A stretch of 64,000 bases of DNA from Solimicrobium silvestre (lineage in GTDB: Bacteria > Pseudomonadota > Gammaproteobacteria > Burkholderiales > Burkholderiaceae_D): NCBI RefSeq assembly GCF_002976435.1, contig NZ_PUGF01000010.1:1-64000 (forward strand), in the 5' to 3' direction. Below, one piece after another: positions 56,859 to 64,000 of the stretch. Positions within the stretch are counted from its first letter, which is position 1. Each line of letters starts with the position of its first letter. The notes under the pieces were generated by a model that did not search any database, had not been told where the DNA came from, and saw only the letters and a program-made list of their open reading frames with translations. Position numbers and translations under genes: made by a program.

Positions 56859-58835
56859 TTAAATATCCGCCTCAACATCATTACCATGCTCTTCAATCCA
56901 GGCGCGCCGTGCTGCAGCTTCGCCTTTACCCATCAGCATCGTAAAGCGCAGTTCGGAATCCAGCTGATCAACTTCGCCGAGTGCTACCGGCAACAAACGG
57001 CGTGTGTCCGGATTCATGGTGGTTTCCCATAATTGTGCTGCATTCATTTCACCCAGACCTTTAAAGCGGGCAATGCTCCAGCTGCCATCTTTGGCGCCTT
57101 CTTTACGCAATTTATCTTCAATTGCCATCAATTCGCCGCTATCTAAAGCGTAAATTTTTTGCGCTAATTTTTTGCCGCGTGGTGGTGCATCAACGCGGAA
57201 CAATGGCGGTCTGGCGATGCAAATGTGGCCAGTTTCGATCAGCTTGGGGAAGTGCTTGAAAAACAAGGTGAGCAGCAGGACTTGTATGTGTGAACCATCG
57301 ACGTCGGCATCCGACAAAATACAGATTTTTCCATAGCGTAAACCGGATAAATCGGGCGTGTCGTTCATGCTGTGCGGATCAACCCCAATCGCTACTGCAA
57401 TGTCGTGAATTTCATTGTTGGCAAACAGCCGGTCACGGTCAGTTTCCCAGGTGTTTAACACTTTGCCGCGTAATGGCAAAATTGCCTGGAATTCTTTGTC
57501 GCGACCCATTTTGGCCGAACCGCCCGCAGAATCGCCTTCGACTAAAAACAGTTCATTACGGCTTAAGTCGGTTGATTCACAATCGGTTAATTTACCGGGC
57601 AATACCGCCACGCCGGAAGATTTTTTCTTTTCCACTTTTTGGGCGGAACGCAAACGCGATTGTGCTTGTTTGATGACCAGTTCAGCGAGTTTTTTACCGT
57701 AATCGACGTGATGATTTAGCCATAATTCCAGCGGAGATTTGCTGAAAGTCGATACTAAACGCACGGCATCGCGGGAATTTAAACGTTCTTTAATCTGGCC
57801 TTGGAATTGCGGATCAAGCACTTTGGCTGACAGTACAAAGGAAGCGCGTGCAAACACATCTTCAGGTAACAACTTGACGCCTTTCGGCAGCAGCGCATGC
57901 AGTTCAACAAAGTTTTTAATCGCACCAAATAAACCGTCGCGCAAACCGGATTCATGGGTTCCGCCTGCTGGAGTTGGGATCAAGTTAACATAAGATTCAC
58001 GTACCACATTGCCTTCTTCACACCAGGCAACGACCCAAGCTGCGCCTTCACCTTCGGCGAATCCGTCAGTGTCAGCAGTAGCGTATTGCGCGCCTTCAAA
58101 CAGCGGAATTAAGGTTTCGCTAGTCAGCGACTCAGTTAAGTAACCGCGCAAGCCTTGTTCGTATTGCCATTCCAAGGTTTCTTTAGGCGCGTGCAAAGTG
58201 ACTTTAACGCCGGGTAGTAACACTGCTTTAGAGCGAAGTAGCCGTTGTAAGTCACTTTGTGAAATATTGGGTGTATCAAAGTATTTAGGATTAGGCCAGA
58301 TGGTGACGCGCGTACCAGCCTTTTTGTCGCCACGGGTTTGCGCTTGCGAAGTGAGCGGTTCGATGACATCGCCATCGGCAAAGGTGAGTTTATGCACGCC
58401 AGCGTCACGCCAAACGGTGATTTCTAATCGGCTGGAAAGTGCATTGGTGACGGATACGCCCACGCCATGCAAACCGCCGGAAAACGAATACGCGCCGCCC
58501 GAGCCTTTATCAAACTTACCGCCCGCATGCAAACGGGTAAATACGATCTCCACCGTAGGCACCTGTTCTTCAGGATGCAAGCCCACCGGAATACCGCGCC
58601 CGTCGTCTTCCACGGTCACGCTGCCGTCCGGGTTTTGTGTTACGACGATATGTTTACAATAACCGCCCAAGGCTTCGTCCGAAGCATTGTCAATCACTTC
58701 TTGAATAATATGCAGTGGGTTTTCAGTCCGGGTGTACATCCCTGGCCGTTGTTTAACGGGTTCTAAGCCTTTCAAAACACGGATAGAGGATTCGCTATAA
58801 GCGGCCGGATTTGCAGCAGGTTTTTTGGTCGACAT
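56859..58835 (-). CDS. parE: DNA topoisomerase IV subunit B
   Basis: ATPase subunit of topoisomerase IV. The GHKL ATPase domain has EVIDNASDEALGG and the loop GLHGVGVSVTNALS; the TOPRIM domain carries EGDSAGGSAKMG and DADVDGSHI. It has 658 residues. The ATG at 58835 is preferred; the preceding 58836-59241 shows no gene on either strand. Confidence 0.94.
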   Translation of the reverse strand: MSTKKPAANPAAYSESSIRVLKGLEPVKQRPGMYTRTENPLHIIQEVIDNASDEALGGYCKHIVVTQNPDGSVTVEDDGRGIPVGLHPEEQVPTVEIVFTRLHAGGKFDKGSGGAYSFSGGLHGVGVSVTNALSSRLEITVWRDAGVHKLTFADGDVIEPLTSQAQTRGDKKAGTRVTIWPNPKYFDTPNISQSDLQRLLRSKAVLLPGVKVTLHAPKETLEWQYEQGLRGYLTESLTSETLIPLFEGAQYATADTDGFAEGEGAAWVVAWCEEGNVVRESYVNLIPTPAGGTHESGLRDGLFGAIKNFVELHALLPKGVKLLPEDVFARASFVLSAKVLDPQFQGQIKERLNSRDAVRLVSTFSKSPLELWLNHHVDYGKKLAELVIKQAQSRLRSAQKVEKKKSSGVAVLPGKLTDCESTDLSRNELFLVEGDSAGGSAKMGRDKEFQAILPLRGKVLNTWETDRDRLFANNEIHDIAVAIGVDPHSMNDTPDLSGLRYGKICILSDADVDGSHIQVLLLTLFFKHFPKLIETGHICIARPPLFRVDAPPRGKKLAQKIYALDSGELMAIEDKLRKEGAKDGSWSIARFKGLGEMNAAQLWETTMNPDTRRLLPVALGEVDQLDSELRFTMLMGKGEAAARRAWIEEHGNDVEADI

Positions 58836-59241
58836 GCAGAGGTGTGATGGTAAAAGCAGGTTAATCGGAGGCGCTAGTATAGCAGGGAGCGCGCAAAATG
58901 CACTGTGTTTTTATACAGCTTGTTGGATTGAAGTGCAATGCTCAGCATAGTTCGTGCGAACATATTCTATTGAATTGTATTTTTGCATTTATAACAATGC
59001 AAGCTGAAGTGTACTCAACCAGCAAGCTCAGCAATGTCAGCACTAGACGGGTAAGCGTCGCCAACAAGTGCCTGAAGGCAGGATCGAATCTGAATTACCT
59101 CGGCACGTTGTTGGGACTGGCAATCTACTACTTCATGCGATTACCTTTAGTGGATGATGTATTCACCCGATCATCCTACTCAGGGTATTTATCATTACCG
59201 CAATCACAAATTTTGTAGGTCGCGTATTGAGCAGAATCGGC

Positions 59242-59697
59242 TTATTGCGCCACAACCGTTTCATCGCCCAATTCATTGAGCATGGAAATAACTCGTTCGC
59301 TACATTTCTGAAACTCAGAATTAAGTAACAATTCCGCTTTTTCCTTTTTGCCTTGCATTTTTAAGCTAACGACATTGGACGCGTGATAATGAAAATTTTT
59401 ATGCTCACCAACTAACGATTGAAATCGGGGGTGATCTCCAAAGCATTGTTTAGCATCACCATGTAACCACTTACCTAAATCACAGCGATCATCAAAGCAA
59501 ATGACTTCAGGGCGCAAATTTTCTGTAGATTGATCTGACAAATAGGCTGTTAGTCTTAACTTCCAATTTTCATGCGCTAACACAGCACTTTTGACGTCCA
59601 AGTCCCGAGCAACTTTTTCCTGAATCTGATTATTGGCTAAATCAGGCACGTTATCGGTGCGACTTCCGCTTTTTAAAAAACTAAAAATTTTAAACAT
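59242..59697 (-). CDS. Stand-alone CZB zinc-binding domain protein
   Basis: Chemoreceptor zinc-binding (CZB) domain: HENWKLRL (first His), CDLGKWLHG (Cys), and EHKNFHYHASNV (last His pair). The domain takes almost all of the 151 residues; there is no receptor or GGDEF partner fused. CZB domains sense zinc or hypochlorite in chemoreceptors and diguanylate cyclases. A stand-alone copy could serve as an adaptor. The start ATG at 59697 is followed by a short basic, hydrophobic N-terminus. Confidence 0.85.
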   Translation of the reverse strand: MFKIFSFLKSGSRTDNVPDLANNQIQEKVARDLDVKSAVLAHENWKLRLTAYLSDQSTENLRPEVICFDDRCDLGKWLHGDAKQCFGDHPRFQSLVGEHKNFHYHASNVVSLKMQGKKEKAELLLNSEFQKCSERVISMLNELGDETVVAQ

Positions 59698-59878
59698 TTG
59701 AATAGAATTTGTATAAGTATAAGGTTAAGGAAATGCTGAACAATTCACGCAAAGCGTGAAGCATTAACAGCGCGGTAGCTTGGATTAAAGTTTCTCCATG
59801 TCAACACTTTGCCTTAAAAAGATATCAGTGTGTTAAAAAATTTGTAAGATTCAGTAATCAAAAATCAATCCAAATTTT

Positions 59879-60991
59879 TTAATTAGACCGCTTCGTGCTG
59901 TCTGCCGCGAGTGGGCGCACGTATTTCAGCAGGCTCACCAGCATTTTGCCGGGTTCTTCCCATGGAATCATGTGAGAAGAACGCTCAAACCAGACACCTT
60001 CCTTGTACGGCGCTTTTACTTTTTTCAGCCAGATGGCGGTAGGCATCGTTGGCGTTGTGTAGTCATGGCGTCCCATGAACATCACAACAGGAATGGGGAA
60101 AGAGTGAATGCCGGTTAAGTCAACATTGAGGAATTCCGGCAGGATTCTACCCAATGTATACATGTTGCCTTTATCTATTGCGCATCTATCGCTGTCGTCG
60201 TAATCGGGAGAGAGTAGCGGGGCTTTGAAATAATAATCAGAATTTTCACGATACGCACTCAACCCGCCGTAAAATTGCGCCCATTTTCTGGCGGTGATGA
60301 TACGGTCGCGCGTGATAGGCTGATCTCCTGGATAGGGCGCAATCGATTCAAGTTCATTGATTGCGACGGTATTTTTATGCGCCTTCGCCTGCTCGAGCGC
60401 GTAGTCAAAACTGATTCGTTCGTTATCTCTTGTGTTGATAACTTGTCCGATTCCTACATAGGAGTAGAACAGGTCTGGGCGCTTCAGTGCGGCGTTCAGG
60501 CCAATAATGGTTCCCCAGCTATGGGCCATCAGAATGATTTTATTTTTGTGATATTTACTTCTGATATGCTCGGCGACCTCTATCGCGTCATCGACATAGT
60601 TAGCGATATGAATGCTGTCACTGATTGAATCCGGATCTACTTCACCGAAAGTTTTTCCGGCACCCCGCTGGTCCCAGTTCACGACAGTAAAATATTCTTC
60701 AATTGGTCGTTGGAACTGCCATATTTCTGGAGTCAGCGGTGCGGCTGGCCCGCCATGAATAAAAAGAATGATGGGGTTCTCTTTGTCCTGACCTCTTACA
60801 TTAAGCCATTGATCAATTCCTCCGATCTTGGTTTTGTAGGCTTCCTGTATTCCGGTTGGCGCGAGGATGCGATCCATATCCTGAATGACTGCTCTTGCCT
60901 GCTTATAAGTAGCTGTGTCCGGACAAACTTGTGCATCCGCATGAGAACACATCAGCACATAAATTAAACAAATAATTAAAATTGATTTCAT
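59879..60991 (-). CDS. Secreted alpha/beta hydrolase, proline iminopeptidase-like
   Basis: Exported hydrolase of the S33 peptidase type. A signal peptide ends near HADA|QVC (about 20). The catalytic triad is Ser in MAHSWGTIIG (about 158), Asp in GRHDYTTP and His in RSSHMIPWEEP; HGGPAAP is the oxyanion loop. WDQRGAGKTFG is typical of the S33 family. It has 370 residues. Its neighbours give no substrate. Confidence 0.85.
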   Translation of the reverse strand: MKSILIICLIYVLMCSHADAQVCPDTATYKQARAVIQDMDRILAPTGIQEAYKTKIGGIDQWLNVRGQDKENPIILFIHGGPAAPLTPEIWQFQRPIEEYFTVVNWDQRGAGKTFGEVDPDSISDSIHIANYVDDAIEVAEHIRSKYHKNKIILMAHSWGTIIGLNAALKRPDLFYSYVGIGQVINTRDNERISFDYALEQAKAHKNTVAINELESIAPYPGDQPITRDRIITARKWAQFYGGLSAYRENSDYYFKAPLLSPDYDDSDRCAIDKGNMYTLGRILPEFLNVDLTGIHSFPIPVVMFMGRHDYTTPTMPTAIWLKKVKAPYKEGVWFERSSHMIPWEEPGKMLVSLLKYVRPLAADSTKRSN

Positions 60992-61138
60992 AAATAGTGG
61001 TCCTGGTATTTTGAACTTTGTTCCCTCTTGAAAACGTCGCCCTGACGAGCCAGAAGGGAGGTTTTTAAATCATGTTCCCTGCAGAGTTGAAGGTAACTTT
61101 GGGTTTTGTTATTCGTTGACGCAATATTAAATTCCCAC

Positions 61139-61555
61139 CTATATCCGTCCCATTAATCCTAAAATTGCACTTGAAGCGGTAGGTGACGAGTACAAAATAA
61201 AACCGAGAATATTTAGGATAACGCTTACGACGAAAATACTCTGAAAAGGTTCTTTAATAGTTTTGTGGCGTGTAATTCTTTGCGCCGCGTACGCACCTGG
61301 CCAACCACCCAAAAGTGCCATCATATGCAAGGTGTTTTCTTGAATGCGCCACGTGCCACGTTCCGCAGCATTTTTATCGGCGTAGTACGCGATGAACGAA
61401 ATAATACTTACTGCGGCGTAAATACAAAGCGCAATTAATTGAACGTGCCCTGTAAAGAATGAGCCTAATAAATAAAAAATGAATATGACTGACACAATTC
61501 CAATGAAAATTCCATTGTTTGCTTTGCGTTGCTTTTTACCTGTATTGAAGTGCAA
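61139..61555 (-). CDS. DUF1294 membrane protein
   Basis: Four predicted membrane helices in 138 residues, with the family signature YYADKNAAERGTWRIQEN and LHMMALLGGWPGAYAAQR. Many homologues carry a cold-shock domain before DUF1294; this one does not, so it is the short form. The start is a TTG at 61555 with GGGGAG five bases upstream, a strong signal. The function is unknown. Confidence 0.85.
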   Translation of the reverse strand: MHFNTGKKQRKANNGIFIGIVSVIFIFYLLGSFFTGHVQLIALCIYAAVSIISFIAYYADKNAAERGTWRIQENTLHMMALLGGWPGAYAAQRITRHKTIKEPFQSIFVVSVILNILGFILYSSPTASSAILGLMGRI

Positions 61556-61661
61556 TTTCGCTCCCCGTGTCTTTATTTATAAAACTAATTGATTCAAGCT
61601 GTGACAGGCTGCTATGTGTTGAATTACGACTATTAAACAATACTCATATCATGAGATTTCA

Positions 61662-61967
61662 TTAATTAGCGCGTAGCCAAAGGTAGTTTTTTCTTAGGAA
61701 AATAATGTAAATTAAAGCGAGCAACGGGGTGCTGTTTGGTCCGCAATCAAGAGTTATGGCCTGTTCCGTTGCAACAGTTATGGTTATCTTTGGAGATCGA
61801 CACCAGTCAATTTTTAATTGAACCGTGTGTGTTCCTGGTTTGATTTGGATTTCTATTTCAGAACCATTTCCAACTCTACCCAATTCCTTCCCGTCAACCA
61901 AAATTACATAATCACGCGCGGCGTCTTGCCATATCGCCTTATGTCTTTGCACAATAAGTTTACTCAT
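61662..61967 (-). CDS. Small PEGA-like protein with C-terminal membrane segment
   Basis: The N-terminal about 70 residues have a beta-rich pattern (DYVILVDGKELGRVGNGS, then EIQIKPGTHTVQLKIDWC) similar to PEGA domains. A hydrophobic stretch (LLALIYIIFL) follows near the C-terminus. It has 101 residues. PEGA proteins often accompany Ser/Thr kinases, but the kinase in this window is 15 kb away. It is preceded on the same strand by a 61-base repeat shared with the kinase locus. The ATG at 61967 is clear. Confidence 0.6.
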   Translation of the reverse strand: MSKLIVQRHKAIWQDAARDYVILVDGKELGRVGNGSEIEIQIKPGTHTVQLKIDWCRSPKITITVATEQAITLDCGPNSTPLLALIYIIFLRKNYLWLRAN

Positions 61968-62013
61968 TGCTTGAATTTCCTATTTATAGTTTTTGAAATT
62001 AATTAATCCAACA

Positions 62014-62076
62014 TCAGGCTGCATCGGATAAGTAATTTTCGTCAAAAGCTGGTTTGTGTCGATTTTCGCCACTCAT
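62014..62076 (-). CDS. Possible 20-residue ORF or remnant
   Basis: The frame MSGENRHKPAFDENYLSDAA stops at 62014. The same frame is open and protein-like for about 35 codons further upstream (ending ...ESFNLATYRSIGSVNDAKA), through the 61-base repeat, but contains no ATG, GTG or TTG before the Met. It may be a genuine small peptide, a remnant of a longer gene, or chance. Confidence 0.25.
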   Translation of the reverse strand: MSGENRHKPAFDENYLSDAA

Positions 62077-62120
62077 AAATTGCTGCGCTTTTGCATCGTT
62101 AACAGAGCCAATCGAGCGGT

Positions 62121-62181
62121 AAGTTGCTAAATTAAAACTTTCTGTAAAGATTACAGCAGTATTTAAATATTGGCTATGCCC
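62121..62181. repeat. 61-base repeat, copy 2
   Basis: Shares 57 of 61 bases with 44257-44317, with the same orientation. It lies about 150 bases upstream (minus strand) of the PEGA-like gene. The rest of the gap to 62597 holds no gene I can support. Confidence 0.75.
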
Positions 62182-62597
62182 ATGTTAGTCAATTCAATAA
62201 TGTTGAGGAGTTCGACGAGCTGCTTTTGTTATCTGGTAGTAGGGTAGTTCTAGACGGCGCAGTATTGATTAATATTCATACTGCCTTCCACGACGTTAAA
62301 AAGTAGTGTTGATGCCTTTAACGACCTGAATAATGTAGGGTTGGGTAAGTGGCTATTGGTATTTTTTGTCAGGATGAGAATCTGGACGGTGTTTACGCAA
62401 AAAACGTTATGGATTTTATGCATTGGCATAAAGAGGAGGGGAGGCAATGTGTCCAGGTAGGACTCCCATATCCGATGTCGCGAATAGTGTGAACAAAATG
62501 AAACATCTTGTTACTTCTTTGGTAAAAGTGACATAGAATGCTTGCTTTGAACCAATATTGACAACCTGATTAACTCAACCTGAGACGCAAGAATATT

Positions 62598-62816
62598 ATG
62601 CCTAAACTGCTAGACTATCTGAATCATCTTGATCAAAACGCGGATGCCCGTACAACGCATGAACAAAATCCTCAACAGGCGATGACTGAGTTTGGTTTGT
62701 CAACTGAAGAGCAACAAGTGGTGCAATCCGGTGATAAAGAACAGGTTGCAAAAGTGCTTGGCATTAGTAGCGCTCAATTACCATCAATAGAAGTATCAAT
62801 GTTTTCCGCCATGTGA
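62598..62816 (+). CDS. 72-residue small protein, LigA-like helical domain
   Basis: Not identified with certainty. The middle segment AMTEFGLSTEEQQVVQSGDK followed by EQVAKVLGI resembles the LigA-like helical motif also seen in Nif11 and NHLP leader peptides of ribosomal peptide precursors. The C-terminus ends SSAQLPSIEVSMFSAM with no glycine motif, Cys, or obvious core. The next gene starts 37 bases later on the same strand, so the two are probably co-transcribed. It might be a peptide signal, a regulator or a partner of that sensor. Confidence 0.6.
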   Translation: MPKLLDYLNHLDQNADARTTHEQNPQQAMTEFGLSTEEQQVVQSGDKEQVAKVLGISSAQLPSIEVSMFSAM

Positions 62817-62853
62817 TTACTGTGGAGAATTGCACGCAGTTAAGTGAGGTGAT

Positions 62854-64000
62854 ATGAGATTCTTGATCGCATTAACGCTGCTGATCAGCTTATTGGGCTG
62901 CCATTTTAGTGCATATGCAACCAGCGATATAGATATTGAACAAGAACTCACGCGAGTCGGAGAATTATTAAAAAGCGACCCTCAACAAGCGCGTGCTGCA
63001 TTGGCGGTGTTGGAATCGGCTCAAGCCCATTTCAGCCCGCCACAAGTAATACATCTTCTAATATTAAAATCCTCGGTGCTAGGTTTTTTTAACCAACATC
63101 ATGAGCGTGTCGCCTACCTCAACGGGTTTATCGATAGGGTGCAAGACCCCAATATTAAATCTAAATTTCTGTATCACTTGTCGACTTCCTACGCAGCCCT
63201 AGGTGAGTATGAGCGGGCATTGGATGCCATGAATACCAGTATTGCCCTACTCCCGCGTGTCACTGATACGATAGCGAAAATAACTTCTTTGCAGGCGGCG
63301 GTCACCCTGCTCAATTCCCTGTATGCATATAGCGAAGCATTAAGTTACGCCAACCGAATGTATGATTTACCGCTGCTAAATCAGGATTTATCGGCGAAAT
63401 GTATTGCCAGCGCTGATCGTGTAGAAATTTATATGATGCTAAAGCAGCGTTCTTTGGCGCGTGAGCAAATGCGGGAAGCCGTAGATTTGTGCGATAAAAA
63501 TGGCCGAACCTATGTTTCTCAGATTGTTCACTCCTTTGCAGCGATAGATTTAATTGACAATCAGGAGTACCAGAGCGGCATTAATGCTGGTCTGACGGCG
63601 TTACGTGCATTTCCTTCATCCATGCACACCGATTATGTTTCTCGTTTAGAAGACGGATTGGCGCGCGCTTATCTGCTTACTGGGCGGCTAGTCGCGGCTG
63701 AACAATATGGGCACTTAGCCTATCAGCACGCCACAGAACAAAAACTGGCTCAGGAGACAGAAAAGTCTTTAGAGACGCTAGCACAGATCAAGCGAGCTCA
63801 AGCCCAGTACTCGGCTGCGCTCGGTTACGCGGAGAAGGCGCTGGCTCAAAAAAATGCTTTGCTGGATGAACAGTTTCAAAAAAATGTCGCCTACCAGCGC
63901 GTTAAATTCAGTATGCAGGATCAGTCGAATCAAGTGGCTTTGCTTGAGAAGCAAAATAAAATTCTGGCGATAGAAAAACAGTTGGAGAAAAAAAATAGTC
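62854..64000 (+). CDS. TPR and coiled-coil sensor protein (3' end cut by window)
   Basis: Exported protein truncated by the window edge after 382 codons. The signal peptide could end at SAYA|TSD, or be a lipoprotein signal at LLGC. The rest is helical repeats of TPR type (for example TSYAALGEYERALDAMNTS, LARAYLLTGRLVAAEQYGH, YSAALGYAEKALAQKNALL) and a coiled coil near the end (about 345-382). This layout is typical of membrane sensors that end in a GGDEF or histidine-kinase domain, but the output domain is not visible. Start ATG 62854 has GTGAGGTG upstream. Confidence 0.75.
   Translation, partial: MRFLIALTLLISLLGCHFSAYATSDIDIEQELTRVGELLKSDPQQARAALAVLESAQAHFSPPQVIHLLILKSSVLGFFNQHHERVAYLNGFIDRVQDPNIKSKFLYHLSTSYAALGEYERALDAMNTSIALLPRVTDTIAKITSLQAAVTLLNSLYAYSEALSYANRMYDLPLLNQDLSAKCIASADRVEIYMMLKQRSLAREQMREAVDLCDKNGRTYVSQIVHSFAAIDLIDNQEYQSGINAGLTALRAFPSSMHTDYVSRLEDGLARAYLLTGRLVAAEQYGHLAYQHATEQKLAQETEKSLETLAQIKRAQAQYSAALGYAEKALAQKNALLDEQFQKNVAYQRVKFSMQDQSNQVALLEKQNKILAIEKQLEKKNS

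Noticed and set aside
58898-59218. Plus-strand ORF of 106 codons upstream of the CZB gene
   Set aside because: No clear ribosome binding site, odd composition and no recognisable motif; treated as non-coding.
62250-62447. Minus-strand ORF of 65 codons
   Set aside because: No ribosome binding site and no motif; the neighbouring sequence looks non-coding.

Overview
The window looks like a chromosomal segment of a Gram-negative betaproteobacterium, most likely a lower-GC member of the Burkholderiales such as an Oxalobacteraceae relative (for example Undibacterium or Herminiimonas-like). This is inferred from the gene order scpB-rluB, rimP-nusA-infB-rbfA-truB-typA, from an OmpC-type (Porin_4) porin, and from a type II secretion cluster with gspC after gspF. 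No ribosomal RNA is present, so the genus cannot be fixed from this sequence.

Layout. 1-600: structured, repeat-rich non-coding DNA (a cloverleaf-like set of palindromes, an inverted-repeat element and a TTCAAC hexamer microsatellite). 772-12142: a complete type II secretion operon in the order gspG-H-I-J-K-L-M-N-D-E-F-C, followed by a uracil-DNA-glycosylase-like gene with a degenerate active site. 13233-15038: an HD-GYP c-di-GMP phosphodiesterase and a convergent Nudix hydrolase. 15171-15449: two identical initiator tRNA genes with promoter and terminator. 15732-26929: chromosome segregation and translation genes, including a rimP leader with a strong promoter, a hairpin and an intrinsic terminator. 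27132-32801: porin, an aldehyde dehydrogenase plus DapA-family lyase operon, an MdfA-type multidrug exporter and a DUF1697 gene. 32930-37960: the branched-chain 2-oxoacid dehydrogenase operon (bkdA1-bkdA2-bkdB-lpd).

38000-52200 is accessory DNA. It holds a secreted amidohydrolase, an M19-like peptidase lacking the first metal ligands, a RidA protein, gene remnants, a HepT/MntA toxin-antitoxin pair between copies of a ~300 bp repeat, and a tightly packed four-gene minus-strand operon at 44370-50445. That operon encodes a coiled-coil protein, a ClpB-like AAA+ ATPase, a NrdG-like radical SAM protein and a zinc-ribbon Ser/Thr kinase with membrane segments. A 52-codon ORF with a strong ribosome binding site follows it. 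I do not recognise this set as a named system, and it is the best candidate here for an undescribed one. An O-methyltransferase and a secreted CocE/NonD-type hydrolase follow.

54338-58835 carries parC and parE. The end (59242-64000) holds a stand-alone CZB zinc-sensor protein, a secreted proline-iminopeptidase-like hydrolase, a DUF1294 membrane protein, a small PEGA-like protein, and a 72-residue peptide gene directly upstream of a TPR/coiled-coil sensor cut by the window end. Several intergenic repeat families recur: a ~110 bp palindrome (32798, 56713), a ~300 bp element (38109, 42625, 43569), a 61 bp element (44257, 62121) and related hairpins (11440, 20367, 52074).
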